Source: Cherax quadricarinatus (lineage: Eukaryota > Arthropoda > Malacostraca > Decapoda > Parastacidae). From it: DNA of 64,000 nt. Shown in pieces: positions 46,560 to 58,350 of this stretch (positions are counted from its first letter, which is position 1; the number at the start of each line of letters is the position of its first letter). The position numbers and the translations under genes were made by a program. Under the pieces are notes generated by a model. The model was not told where the DNA came from and searched no databases. It saw only the letters and a program-made list of their open reading frames with translations. The stretch covers positions 30,693,833-30,757,832 of the forward strand of contig NC_091298.1 in assembly GCF_038502225.1 (NCBI RefSeq). The letters are read 5' to 3'.

Positions 46560-48690
46560 ACGTGAGGTGGTTAAAGTTAGTGAAGGGAAACAGGTTGCCA
46601 ACAGTGAAGAGCAGGTTGGTAGTCGTAGCAAGTGCGAATTACTTTCCAGCAAAGAAAAAAACGTCTAAGTGAGGAAAGCTAAAGGAGCAAATTTGAAGGT
46701 AGGAAATTGCTTTTCTGTTCTCCGGGACGAATGTACTTCAGTGGTTAGTTAGGATAAATGTATCATTATCTTCTCTTCTAATAAATGTAGGAATACCCTC
46801 ACGGTCAGTGACTCACAGGTAAAATATATGGACTGTGCTTTCTGTAACAGAGATAGGAAGGTAAGACAGAAGGTGGTGCTGAGGTGTCTAGGATTTTAAA
46901 CTGACAGAAGACAGAGACATGGGTGTGTGTGTGTGTATGGGAAACAACTAGGTTACAGTATGGGGGATGAAAACGGTAAGAATTGTTAAGATACCTCAGG
47001 GATATGTTCAAAAGACTTCGTTCATCATAAAGTTACTAATAAATGAAACAGAACTGGTCAACAAAGAGAGACAGTAGAGGGCAATGAGTGACTAACTCCC
47101 TCAAAGTTTACTACACTAATAGGAGGAACGTAAGAAATAAGATAGATGAGCTAAGATTAACTGCACGTGAAGGAAGCATAGATAATGTTGCTATACCAGA
47201 GACCTGATTCAACCTGAAAGATAGTGACATACCATTAGAACGCCACATACAAGGCTATAAATTATTCCAAATTGATGGGGTCAACAAGAAGGGTGGTGGA
47301 GTGGCGACGTATGTCAGAGATAATTTAAACTGTTTCATTAAACAAGATTTAAAAGTAGAAGTGACGGACACTGAATCTATTTGTCTATTTCCACGTCCAG
47401 GGACGTGGAGAGTTAATCTTGAGTGTAATTTATAGGTCCCTAAACCTTCATAGGGAACTCGGTAAACTTCTCTGGGGCGAAATTACTAAGGCATCTGGAT
47501 ACGAAAATTTTGTGTTAATGAGAGATTTTAATTTTAGCCCAAGTAATTGGAGCAATTTGACAAGAAATCTTGACTCTAGCGACATTCTAGATACGTTCCG
47601 GTATTATTTTTCTAAACCCATATGTGACAGAGCCAATTAGTGGAAATAACCAGCATGACGTGGGTCTTGCTGACAAGAAATCACTAATGAACAATCTTGA
47701 GGTTAATGGTGAGCTTAGCGAAAGAGACCACAAATCACACAGTTTCAATGTATCATGGAATTACCTTAAAAACTGTAATTAAGTCGATTTAGCCGATTTA
47801 GCCGGGATGAGGAATTATCAGGGTGGGGTCAGCTGGTGTGCCCTGATGGAGAAAAATGGTGACCTGACCTGTGAGGTAGGCAGGTGAAGATAGTTGCCAA
47901 TATGACATTTTTCAAAGCATAGTTCAAGCTGGTAAGGCAGCATATGTTCCAAATATGGTAATTAGATCAAACAAAAGTGACCCGAAATGAATAAACAATA
48001 GATCAAAACATCTGATAGGTCAAAAGTGTGTTATTTACATGCAAACCAAAAGAGGTGAGGGACACTTAATGAATCGATACATTCACTTAAAGAGAGAAAT
48101 CAAGAAAGGAATAAGAAAAGCCAAAAGAGATTATGAAATTAAAGTCGCAAAGGAAACGAAGAACAACTCAAAAGGTTTCTTTCAGACACTAGAGTAAGAT
48201 TAGGGACAACATAGACCCACTTTAAAGCTGCTCCGGTCAGCTTACTGTCATTGACAAAGAAATGTGTTCTGTCTTTAACATTTATTTCCTCCCAATCTTT
48301 ACGCAGTAAGATACTAGCGAAACTGCAGAAATAACAAATTATAAAGGGCAGGACGAAAAAAGTTTTGCACGATCAAAGTCATTAGAGACATGATTCTCAA
48401 ACAAATAGAAAGCCTAAAAGCAAACACATCACCTGTCCCTCATTTACAGATCTCAAGAATATTAAAGAATTTAAGGAGGAACTTAGGAAGCCATTAGCTA
48501 GTCTTTTCAACATATCACTACAAATAGGTATAGTGCCAGATAAATGAAAAAAAGAAAATGTAATATATAAGTCGTTACCTTCGAATTATAGACAATTAGC
48601 TTAACCTCAATTGTTAGAAAATTGATTGAATCACTAACTGTCGAGACTATTCGAAGCCACCTTGAAAGACATAAATTGATCATTTAATCT
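46560..48690 (+). mobile_element. LINE family E, heavily degraded
   Basis: Fragments can be read in several plus-strand frames: AKGANLKVGNCFSVLRDE (about 46685), NRRNVRNKIDELRLTAREG (about 47115-47170, start of the endonuclease), KKGGGVATYVRDN (about 47290), KREIKKGIRKAKRDYE (about 48095-48140, the linker), then RT-like LFNISLQIGIVPDK (about 48503). Each is typical of CR1-like LINE ORF2, in the right order. Stops and shifts are frequent, so it is an old copy that ends at about 48690. Confidence 0.7.
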
Positions 48691-48749
48691 TAGCATGGGG
48701 GGGGGGGCAATGATTGCTGACTTAAAAGGCATGGAAAGAGAAGGGTCCC

Positions 48750-50262
48750 TCAGTTACTCTTCCCTGAAGGTCGGTCCGTTGGGCATGGAGTCGGGAACAT
48801 TTGGCAGTTCTGATACCTAGGAATAGGAATAGGAGGGCTTGACCAGAGGCCCTGACCAGCTGCCATCGTTAAGCAACCTGTCCAACCCAACATTTCAGTC
48901 TCCCAAGGTAAGGTCAACATTCTCATCAGACTTTTCCTAGTTATGGCCAGAACTGGAGAATGGACAGAGATTTTCTGAGTCACAGTGGAATCGGGAAATA
49001 ATCTGAAACGTAGTATATCGTTAATTAATAGGAGTAATGCATCATTCATTGGGAACACCCCCGATACACTTTCAGTTAAATAGCCAGTGTAGTATTGGAT
49101 CCTAACATAAATTCTATGTAGGGGGATTGAAAAGACGGCCCTTCCATAAGTTTCTAACAACATTGAGGATTTTAATGAGGTCTTATCAGAAACTGGGAAT
49201 ACCCCCTCTCGTAAAATGGAGCAGTAAGCACCCATATCCCTAAAAATAGTCATTGCTATAGAGAAACATTTGAGTAGCACTAAAAAAAGTTACCATGCAA
49301 GTATCTGCTTTAATGAGTGGTGATGCTTCCCCAATAGTTGCGGAAAACTCGACTTTCCACTGGTAGCAGACCTCTTTTGTAACTTCAGGCAATTGACTGA
49401 CTCGAGAATCTAGTCTCGAGCATCTTTCTGGTCTTGAGGTGGGTGTTGTATCTAAGTCCCAGCTTTCGTCCTCGGACTTAATAAAGAGATCTTTTCCCGA
49501 CGATCTCTATCCATACCAAACTGGTAGGAAGAAACTTTAATTGATGTTTTTTTTAGGATCTGATTACCCTCAAAGGTATTGGCTAATTTAGCCGCCTCCG
49601 TACTAGTTACTATCGTATTATGCAACAAATTCAAGGAAGTTATCGACCATAAAAAGTTGTACCAAATCTCTAATGTTAGAAACACCAGTTACTCTATACC
49701 ACTTGTTCAAGGTGTTGGTCTGGAGACTAATGAAGTCTACACAACACAGCCCTGGTTGAAGCTTGTTCAACTTACGTACACTCTGGACAATATTTGGCAG
49801 GTGTACTCTGATATGCTCTTAGCACAGCCGTCTTCACAACACTGTAATTAGGGAATCTTCATCACTCAAAACAAAAATAAATCTCTGTGCTTTATTTACC
49901 AAACAACATCGGATGAACTAGTGTTGTCTTATGCTGGAATGGCCATCGCACACCTCGAGCCTGGTTTTCCAAAAACTTGAAAAACTGTTCAGGCTCTGAC
50001 TCAGAAAACCATGTACCAAAGACACCAACTTACACACTCTGAAAGCATCATCATAAGCACTCCGAAATTGCGTCCTCTCCTTCTGTCATATTTCTTCTTT
50101 ACAAAGGCATGCTGTTCCCTGGTTTCTTCAAGAGTAATTTTTGCTATTTCAGGACCCTACTAACCCTGAGATAAACCAGGTTCAACATTCGTTTCTACGG
50201 GTGGAAGGTTGACACGAGCTCCCGTAGTAGCTGAAACTCCTGGTTGGAACGCCATACTGTAC
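48750..50262 (-). pseudogene. Gypsy-type LTR retrotransposon relic: gag and aspartic protease
   Basis: On the minus strand, from MAFQPGVSATTGARVNLPPV (50252), broken frames give FFKFLENQARGVRWP (about 49935), then KTAVLRAYQSTPAKY and NTLNKWYRVTGV (about 49690) and EAAKLANTFE (about 49590), following the layout of Mag-like gypsy gag. The open frame 49280-48750 (176 codons) is the protease: DMGAYCSILREGVFP (active-site DTGA changed to DMGA), VFSIPLHRIYV and LLLINDI (flap and terminal LLGND-like motif). No RT or integrase follows, because degraded LINE E lies at the left in the opposite orientation. LTRs were not found. The element is inactive. Confidence 0.7.
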
Positions 50263-50639
50263 GATTAGAACCTTATTTTGTTACGTACATATACACGAAG
50301 CTGTGCAGCAGTATGAGTACGTTGATACTCAATGCCAGTTGAACAAGCGATTCGCCAGCAGCACTGAAGAGATAGTCTGGAGAAGTTTTACCCAGACTGT
50401 CTCTACGCTACACGCCTAATACGCGCAGGTGGTATTACCAGCTAGCACTATACGAAGCACTACCCTGTAGCAATACGCTCAACTTACAAACAGCTGTAAC
50501 CAGTAACAACGCAAACAACATAAGCAGGCCCCGTAGCTTAAGGAAAAAGCGCATATGCAATGTAGAGGACACAATGGCTAAGGTCAGGCACCCCATATAA
50601 CGAATGCATCGGATAGATTAAAGGTCTGCATCACCTGTG
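50263..50639. other. Unassigned spacer with a weak tRNA-like patch
   Basis: GTAGCTTAAGG, CGCATATGCAATGTAGAGG at 50530-50567 resembles the 5' half of tRNA-Ala (TGC), but no box B follows. The rest may include a gypsy LTR or leader, not recognisable. Confidence 0.3.
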
Positions 50640-51060
50640 TTCGTAATACATCAGCTGCAGCAGCAAAACAACAACAGCAACGACAGGACTACCATAAGTA
50701 TCTGTGCTAGCAACGTTTGCAGCAGCGGAACAGTGGCAACAGAGGCAGATCCAGAAGGAGTAGCAGCAGCTGCTGCAGCTTCTGTTGCAGCAGCACCAGC
50801 ACCGGTAGCACCAGAAACTGCAGTAATAGAAACAGCATCAACAGCAGCAACAACAGCATAAGCAGCAGCAACATCAACAGCAGTAATAGTAGCAGCATTA
50901 TCAACAAGAACAGGACCAGCAGCAGAAGCTGTACTAGCAGCAACAGTGGCGGCAAGTGCAGTTGTATCAGCAGATGTAACAGCTGCAGCAACAACCACAG
51001 TAGCAGCAGCAGAAGCAGCAACAGTTGTAGCAGCTGCAACAACAGCAGGAGCAGCATAGC
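50640..51060. repeat. CAG/CAA/GTA-rich cryptically simple DNA
   Basis: Interspersed CAG, CAA, GCA and GTA triplets without a fixed unit. Ser/Asn-rich, Ala-rich and Leu-rich ORFs in different frames reflect the triplets. I do not see a real gene. Confidence 0.75.
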
Positions 51061-51180
51061 AACTCAGTCTTATCCAACGCTTATCTTCACCTTCCTTACA
51101 GTTGAGTCTTCACTGGGTGAGTAAAAGAAGCAATTTTAATCCAGGGACAGAAAGGCACTAGTGAGGACTTACTGGTTTGT

Positions 51181-51185
<5 letters not shown>

Positions 51186-51268
<83 letters not shown>

Positions 51269-51300
51269 GACATACAGACAGAGATGCAGACAGAAACAGA
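51186..51300. repeat. (GA)n-(CAGA)n microsatellite
   Basis: (GA)n at about 51188-51255, then CAGA units to about 51290. Confidence 0.96.
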
Positions 51301-51631
51301 AATAAAGTTTCAGGATGAGATAGTTTACATTGAAGAAGTTTAATTAAGAAAAACTTTCATGATTAAATGAATTGTCAGACGAGAATATTTTTTCCAATAA
51401 GAAAATATCTTTTTTGTAGTAATAAAAATTCCTAATTTCTAAGTTAATTTTTGGAGGTAATTATTTTTCTTAATGATTTATAATTATGAATGTCACTGTT
51501 ACATTACCTTCCATGTTTTTTTTGTGTGTAAGTGGCCTTGATGCCAGTGAGGGGCTCTTGATCCAAAGAATTATACCCTGTTCTCCCTTTCCTTGCATCA
51601 AACCTAATTGCCTCTCATTATACAAGGTATG
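51301..51631. other. AT-rich spacer
   Basis: Nothing recognisable. Confidence 0.5.
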
Positions 51632-51676
51632 TGTGACCCCTACGGGTTTAGCGCTAACCAGTAATAATAATAAAAT
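51632..51676 (+). repeat. Short interspersed motif (AGCGCT type), copy 2
   Basis: CCCTACGGGTTTAGCGCTAA followed by (AAT)n, matching 3021-3068 in reverse complement and, more weakly, 62345-62380. Confidence 0.55.
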
Positions 51677-51967
51677 AGTAATAACAGTGTGTATTTGTTC
51701 GCATGTGTGCTCGTTTTTAAGTATGTGTGTGTATTTGCGCCTGTCAGTGCGACTCTGTGTTTGTTTTGTAATCAAGTCAAAGTGATGGGTTGTGAGCCGC
51801 GCATTACCCAGGCAAACACTGCACACAGCCTGCCAGACTTGCTGTTTATATCTGCAGTGTCAGGCAACACTCACCTACCCTCAGCCAAGATGTAAATCAT
51901 GTCGCTACAGCCGCAGTTAATGTTTATATATTGTTTGTTGCTCTCTCGTGGTTTAGTGAGTTGATTG
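51677..51967. other. Unassigned spacer
   Basis: No recognisable feature. Confidence 0.5.
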
Positions 51968-52043
<76 letters not shown>

Positions 52044-52068
52044 GTGTGTGTGTGCGTGTGTGTGTGTC

Positions 52069-52122
<54 letters not shown>

Positions 52123-52189
52123 CGTGTGTGTGTGTGTGCGTGTGCATGTGTGTGTGTGTGTGTGTGTGCGTGTGTATGTGTATGTGTAT

Positions 52190-52225
<36 letters not shown>
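51968..52225. repeat. (GT)n imperfect microsatellite at the 3' end of LINE A5
   Basis: About 255 bp of GT with TATG, GCGT and GCGCGC interruptions. It continues directly into the family A 3' end on its right. Confidence 0.97.
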
Positions 52226-52226
<1 letters not shown>

Positions 52227-52586
52227 CTCACCTAATTGTGGTTGCAGGAGTCGAGACTCAGCTCCTGGCCCCGCCTCTTCACTGACCGCTGCTGGGTCCT
52301 CCCTCTCTCTGCTCCATGAGCTTTATCATATCTCGTCTTAAAACTATGTATAGTTCCTGCCTCCACTACATCGCTTGCCAGACTATTCCACTTCCTAACA
52401 ACTCTGTGGCTGAAGAAATACTTCCTAACATCCCTTTGACTCATCTGAGTCTTCAGCTTCCAATTGTGAACCCTAGTTTCTGTGTCCCCTCTGTCTCTGT
52501 CCACCTTGTCTATTCCATGCAATATTTTGTATGCCGTTATCATGTCTCCCCTGACCCTCCTGTCCTCCAGTGTCGTCAGACCGATT
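52226..52586 (-). mobile_element. LINE family A, copy A5 (5'-truncated)
   Basis: On the minus strand the copy begins at ATCGGTCTGACGACACTGGA (52586), codes ITAYKILHGIDKVDRD, MSQRDVRKYFFSHRVVRKWN and SFKTRYDKAHGAERG with one frame change, and ends in AATTAGGTGAGTATAC, followed by (AC)n on that strand. The coding part is well preserved, so this is a relatively young insertion. (TG)n lies on its other side as well. Confidence 0.9.
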
Positions 52587-52609
52587 TGTGTGTGTATGTG
52601 TGTGTTTGT

Positions 52610-52702
<93 letters not shown>
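52587..52702. repeat. (TG)n-(GA)n compound microsatellite
   Basis: TG with a few TATG and TTTG interruptions to about 52642, then GA to about 52700. Confidence 0.96.
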
Positions 52703-52849
52703 TGTTAGTTACCATTTTGTCCTAGGCACATGTCGATTAGACACTAGGCCTGTTGTATATGCATGCGTGTATGTGTGTGTACTCACCTAGTTGAGGTTGC
52801 AGGGGCCGAGTCCGAGCTCCTGGCCTCGCCTCTTCACTGATCGCTACTA

Positions 52850-55800
52850 GGTCACTCTCCCTGAACCGTGAGCTTTATCATACCTCTTCTTAAAGCTATG
52901 TATGGATCCTGCCTCCACTACATCGCTTCCCAAACTATTCCACTTACTGACTACTCTGTGGCTGAAGAAATACTTCCTAACATCCCTGTGATTCATCTGT
53001 GTCTTCAACTTCCAACTGCGTCCCCTTGTTACTATGTCCAATCTCTGGAACATCCTGTCTTTGTCCACCTTGTCAATTCCTCTCAGTATTTTGTATGTCG
53101 TTATCATGTCCCCCCTATCTCTCCTGTCCTCTAGTGTCGTCAGGTTGATTTCATAAGAACATAAGAACATAAGAACGAAGGAACACTGCAGAAGGCCTAC
53201 TGGCCCATGCGAGGCAGGTCCAAGTCTCCTACCGGCTTAAGCCAATGCACCCAACCTAGTCAGGTCAGGTCACATTGACTTAAGGGAGGAACACGGCAAC
53301 CGACCTGTTAGCACAAGCTATCAGGTCTAACTCACACCCACCCACATCTACTCATGTATTTATCCAACCTATTTTTAAAGCTACACAACGTTCTGGCCTC
53401 TATAACGGTACTTGGGAGTTTGTTCCACTCATCCACAACTCTATTACCAAACCAGTACTATCCTATATCCTTCCTGAATCTGAATTTTTCCAACTTAAAA
53501 CCATTGCTGCGAGTCCTGTCTAGGCTAGATATTTTCAGCACACTATTTACATCCCCTTTATTTATTCCTCCTCGTAGGACATACCTCTTAGCTCTGGGAC
53601 TAGTCTTGTTGCAAACCTTTGCACTTTCTCTAGTTTCTTTATGTGCTTGGCTAGGTGTGGGTTCCAAACTGGTGCCGCATACTCCAATATGGGCCTAACG
53701 TACACGGTGTACAGGGTCGTGAACGATTCCTTATTAAGATGTCGGAATGCTGTTCTGAGGTTTGCTAGGCGATGTGCCTGGTGTTATACTCGCCCCAAGA
53801 TCTTTTTCCTTGAGTGAGGTTTGTAATCTCTGGCCCCCCTAGACTGTACTCCGTCTGCGGTCTTCTTTCCCCTTCCCCAATCTTCATGACTTTGCACTTG
53901 GTGGGATTGAACTCCAGGAGCCAATTGCTGGACCAGGTCTGCAGCCTGTCCAGATCCCTTTGTAGTTCTGCCTAGTCTTCGATCGAGTGAATTCTTCTCA
54001 TCAACTTCACGTCATCTGCAAACAGGGACACCTCAGAGTCTATTCCTTCCGTCATGTCGTTCACAAATACTAGAAACAGCACTGGTCCTAGGACTGACCC
54101 CTGTGGGACACTGCTGGTCACAGGTGCCCACTCTGACACCTCGCCACGTACCATGACTCGCTGCTGTCTTCCTGACAAGTATTCCCTGATCCATTGTAGT
54201 GCCTTCCCTGTTATCCCTGCTTGGTCCTCCAGTTTTTGCACCAATCTCTTGTGTGGAACTGTGTCAAACGCCTTCTTGCAGTCCAAGAATATGCAATCCA
54301 CCCACCCCTCTCTCTCTCTTGTCTTACTGCTGTCACCATGTCATAGAACTCCAGTAGGTTTGTGACACAGTATTTCCCGTCCCTGAAACCATGTTGGCTG
54401 CTGTTGATGAAATCATTCCTTTCTAGGTGTTCCACCACTCTTCTCCTGATAATCTTCTCCATGATTTTGCATTCTATACATGTCAGTGACACTGGTCTGT
54501 AGTTTAGTGCTTCATGTCTGTCTCCTTTTTTAAAGATTGGGACTACATTTGCTGTTTTCCATGCCTCAGGCAATCTCCCTGTTTCGATAGATGTATTGAA
54601 TATTGTTGTTAGGGGTACACATAGCGCCTCTGCTCCCTCTCTCAGGACCCATGGGGAGATGTTATCTGGCCCCATTGCCTTTGAGGTATCTAGCTCACTC
54701 AGAAGCCTCTTCACTTCCTCGGTTGTGTGCACTGTGTCTAGCCCTTGGTGGTGTGCCCCACCTCTCCATCTTTCTGGAGCCCCTTCTGTCTCCTCTGTGA
54801 ACACTTCTTTGAATCTCTTGTTGAGTTCCTCACATACTTCACGGTCATTTCTTGTTGTCTCTCCTCCTTCCTTCCTTAGCCTGATTACCTGGTCCTTGAC
54901 TGTTGTTTTCCTCCTGATGTGGCTGTATAACAGTTTCGGGTCAGATTTGGCTTTCGCTGCTATGTCGTTTTCATATTGTCTTTGGGCCTCCCTTCTTATC
55001 TGTGCATATTCGTTTCTGGCTCTACGACTGCTCTCCTTATTCTCTTGGGTCCTTTGACTTCTATATTTCTTCCATTCCCTAGCACACTTGGTTTTTGCCT
55101 CCCTGCACCTTTGGGTGAACCATGGGCTCATCCTGGCTTTTTCATTATTCCTGTTACCCTTGGGTACAAACCTCTCCTCAGCCTCCTTGCATATTGTTGC
55201 TACATATTCCATCATCTCATTAACTGGTTTCCCTGCCAGTTCTCTGTCCCACTGAACCCCGTTCAGGAAGTTCCTCATTCCCGTGTAGTCCCCTTTCTTG
55301 TAGTTTGGCTTCATTTGTCCTGGCCTTCCTGCTTCTCCCTCCACTTGTAGCTCTACTGTGTATTCAAGGCTTAAAACCACATGATCGCTGGCCCCAAGGG
55401 GTCTTTCATATGTGATGTCCTCGATATCTGAATACTAAGTCCAGCATTTCTGGTTCATCCTCTCCTCTCTCTCTCTCTTGTAGTGTCCCTTACGTGTTGG
55501 TACATGAAGTTTTCCAGTACCACCTCCATCTTAGCCCTCCATGTATCTTGGCTCCCATGCAGCTCCAAGTTCTCCCAATCGATCTCCTTGTGGTTAAAGT
55601 CACCCATGATCAGGAGCTTTGCCCTGCATGCATGAGCTCTTCTGGCCACTGCAGCCAGTGTGTCAACCATCACACTATTGCTCTCGTCATACTCTTGCCT
55701 TGGCCTCCTGCTGTTCTGTGGAGGGTTATACATCACTGCTATTACCACCTTGGGACCTCCAGAGTGAAGCGTTCCCGCTATGTAATCACTTTCTTCTCCT

Positions 55801-56061
55801 CTGTCTCCTCTCTCCAGCTCATCAAAATTCCATTGGTTTTTGATCAGCAATGCCACTCCTCCACCCCCCCTGTTCCCTCTGTCTTTCCTCAGGATCTGGT
55901 ATCCTGTTGGAAAGATAGCATCTGTTATCATACCTGTAAGCTTGGTTTCTGTGAGCTATGATGTCTGGTGATGCCTCTTTGACTCTTTCATGCCACTCCT
56001 CCCACTTATTTGTTATTCCATCAGCGTTTGTGTACCATACCTTCAGTTTCCTTTCCAACAC
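52850..56061 (-). pseudogene. LINE A6 ORF2: endonuclease plus reverse transcriptase, several frameshifts
   Basis: The start is the ATG at 56061 (MLERKLKVWYTNADGI). The endonuclease continues in a second frame at 55931-55455 (GGVALLIKN, LIMGDFNHKEIDWE) and the linker and RT in a third at 55380-54211 (LDTSKAMGPDNISPWVLREG, YRPVSLTCI). Motifs A-C are in a fourth at 54301-53972 (FLDCKKAFDTVPH, SVPQGSVLGP, SLFADDVKL). Motif C is intact FADD, unlike copy A1. A TAG follows at IHSIED. The C-terminus is split by LINE B and resumes at 53151-52850 (EINLTTLEDRRDRGDM...KYFFSHRVVSKWN). Without those lesions this would be an ordinary ORF2; as it stands it is not functional. Confidence 0.88.
53152..53569 (-). 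mobile_element. LINE family B (CR1-like), 5'-truncated, nested in LINE A6
   Basis: The family A frame is broken in codons for MSYEE/EINLTT. On the minus strand the insert codes FKLEKFRFRKDIG, then FGNRVVDEWNKLPSTVIEA and SFKNRLDKYM, followed by a short 3' region and an end of (TTCTTATG)3 at 53175-53152. A short tandem 8-mer at the 3' end is typical of CR1 elements. No clear TSD was found, and about 11 bp of family A seem to be missing at the junction. Confidence 0.85.
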
Positions 56062-57142
56062 TGGTTTGAGGGGCCTGTGAGGGTGGGAGACCTGGTAGCA
56101 TACTGTGGGATTCTATAGCTCGGTGTTGGGTGGAAGCTGTGGGTATGGATTGTATTGTGTGTTGGGATGGTGTGATAGGTTGTGGGGTTCTGAGAATAGT
56201 TGTGTGTGTGCTTGCCCTTGCTACTCTGTTCTGCTCTGACTGACCTCTGCTGGTTCCATCCTTGTCTCCTTTCCTAGCTCCTTTCGCTTTTTTTGTCCTC
56301 TCCCTCAGCTGCTGTCGTTCTGTTTGTGTTCTGTCTCTGTCTAGGAACACCCTCTTGTACTCTTCCGAGAATTTCAACCGTGGATTCTCTTCGGGGATCC
56401 TGTTCTGCACTGTTTCCATCCTGAGAATCAGTTTGATCGGTCGGTTTCTCCCCTTCGAGTACCCCCCTATTCTCTGAAAATTTACAATCTCGTCCATCTC
56501 TTCACCTATTTCCGTGATGATTTTCTCAATCTCCTTTCTTTCTTCCTGCCGCCTTTCAGTGTGTGTCCGTTCCTCTCTCTCCTGAAGCCCATGGATAAAC
56601 ACTGATTTTGCCCTTTCCTTCTCCCATTGCCTCACCCTCTGTGACTCTGGATTCTGCTTGTATGTGGTCATTTTCTCCCTTGAATTTTCCAGTGGCTCTT
56701 GATAGCAAGGTTGTGCCTCAGCATTCGACCTATCACCCTCTCCATCTGCACCCAGCTGTTCTTCCCTTTCACTCCTTGGCCCTTCTTGGCAGGCTGATAT
56801 GACCTAAGCATAATTCATATCTCCTTCCTTCCTGTTCGGCCTCTCAGCTTCATATGCTGTGTCTTCTCTGGTCACTGCCCCTGTAACTCGCTTCAGCCTA
56901 TTTATCTCAACTTCTAGGGCCCTTATCCTGGCTACTGTAGTTTCGACTTGTGCCTCCCAATTCTTTGTCTCCTTCTCCAACCTCTTTTCCAATTTCACAG
57001 AGAGCTCTTTCTCCATTTTTTCAGAAAGCTCTCCTAATTTTCTCTCCCACTCTTGTTCCATCTTTTTCCACTGCTCCTCCATCCACTCCTCCCTACCAGA
57101 GCCATTCTCATCTGATCCCTGGTTCCTGCAAGTCCCCACCAT
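56021..57142 (-). pseudogene. LINE A6 ORF1 (coiled-coil nucleic-acid-binding protein), one in-frame stop
   Basis: The frame runs from the ATG at 57142 to 56021, about 373 codons, with one TAG at 56804-56806 (after MNYA). Residues about 20-85 are a charged heptad-rich coiled coil (WERKLGELSEKMEKELSVKL, then LEVEINRLKRV). The middle (about 56671-56280) contains SVFIHGLQE, IVNFQRIGG and RPIKLILRME, which look like the RNA-recognition strands seen in CR1/L2 ORF1 proteins, followed by a Lys/Arg-rich stretch and a Pro/Ser/Thr-rich tail. Coiled coils in LINE ORF1 proteins make trimers that bind RNA. The end overlaps the ORF2 start by about 41 nt. Confidence 0.8.
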
Positions 57143-57145
57143 TTT

Positions 57146-57149
57146 TTTT

Positions 57150-57211
<62 letters not shown>

Positions 57212-57541
57212 GAAAGGTAGAAGGAGAGAGGGGGAAGTGAGAAGGGAAAGGGGGGAGAGAGAGAGAGAGGGAAAGAGAGAGAAGGGAAGGGTAGGAGAGG
57301 GGGAGAGTGAGAAGGGAAAATGGGGAAGAGATAGAGAGAGAGATAGAAGGGAAGGTAGAAGGAGAGAGAGAGAGAGAGAGAGAAGGGAAGGTAGAAGGAG
57401 AGAGATAGAGAGAGAGAGAGACGGGAAGGTAGAAGGAGAGAGGGGGAGAGTGAGAAGGAAAAAGGGGGAGAGAGAGAGTGAGAGAGAGAGGGGGAGAGAA
57501 AAAGGAAGGGTAGGAGAGGGGGAGAGGGAGAAGGGAAAATG

Positions 57542-57575
<34 letters not shown>

Positions 57576-58350
57576 ACAAAAATGCTTTCAAATGAGCTGA
57601 TGTAGGTAACAGCTCTTAGCTTGCCAATGAAGTTAGGAATCCTTAACCTGTAAATAGCTTGTCAATAAAGCTAGGGATCCTTAACCTTGTCAAACCCTGT
57701 GTAAAAAAAAAAAGAGAGAGGGGGCAAAGAGAGGGAGAGAGAGAGAGAGTGGGCAAAGAGAGGGAGAGAGAGAGAGGAGGCAAAGAGAGGGAGAGAGAGA
57801 GAGGGGGCAAAGAGAGGGAGAGAGAGAGAGAGGGAAAGAGAGGGAGAGAGAGAGAGGGGGGGCAAAGAGAGGGAGAGAGAGAGAGGGGGCAAAGAGAGGG
57901 GGAGAGAGAGAGAGGGGGCAGCAAGAGAGAGAGAGGGGGCAGAGAAAGAGAGAGAGAGGGAGCAAAGAGAGAGAGAGAGAGAGAGAGAGAGGGCAAAGAG
58001 AGGGAGAGAGAGAGGGAGACGGCAAAGAGAGGGAGAGAGAGAGAGAGGGCAAAGAGAGGGAGAGAGAGAGAGGGGGAGAGAGGGAGAGAAGGGGGAAAGA
58101 GGGGGGAGATGGAAGAGAGAGAGGGGAGAGAGAGGATAGGGGGAGAGAGATGGGAAAAGGGAGAGGGGAGAGATAATGAGAGGGGAGAGATGTTAGAGGG
58201 GGAGAGATGTTAGAGGGGAGAGATGGGAGAGGGGAGAGAGAGAGAGAGATAGGTAGAGAGTGATAGGTAGAGAGAGATAGGTAAAGAGTGAGATAGAGAG
58301 AGATAGGTAGAGAGGGAGACAGGTAGTGAGAGAGGGAGAGAGAGAGGAGG
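57146..58350. repeat. Polypurine (GA-rich) tract, about 1.2 kb, in two blocks
   Basis: Pure (GA)n at 57153-57208 leads to purine minisatellite-like units built from GAGAGAGAGAGG, AAGGGAAGGTAGAAGG and GGGCAAAGAGAGGGAGAGAG to 57580, then 57710-58340. The pyrimidine content of this strand is only a few percent. Long Arg/Glu/Gly and Ser/Leu ORFs across it are artefacts. Confidence 0.95.
57601..57700 (+). repeat. Pair of about 41-bp direct repeats
   Basis: TAGCTTGCCAATGAAGTTAGGAATCCTTAACCT (57617-57649) and TAGCTTGTCAATAAAGCTAGGGATCCTTAACCT (57656-57688) differ at a few sites. They separate the two polypurine blocks. Confidence 0.8.

Larger units (their letters stand above)
52770..57145 (-). mobile_element. 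LINE family A, copy A6, close to full length (about 3.96 kb without the nested insert)
   Basis: Right to left: ORF1 (57142-56021), ORF2 (56061 to about 52850, with breaks), 3' tail ending in CTAGGTGAGTACACACAC at about 52782-52770. Inside it, 53152-53569 is a 5'-truncated LINE B. This copy gives the best view of family A: two ORFs, RRM-free coiled-coil ORF1, endonuclease-RT ORF2 and a GTGAGTACA-(CA)n 3' end. Upstream of the ORF1 ATG is directly a (CT)n tract, so the 5' end is either there or truncated. Confidence 0.92.

Noticed and set aside
48750..49280. 176-codon ORF as a host gene
   Set aside because: It matches the protease region of gypsy-type elements and is preceded by gag-like relics.
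50524..50570. tRNA-Ala gene
   Set aside because: Only a 5' half resembles the tRNA; box B and the acceptor stem are missing.
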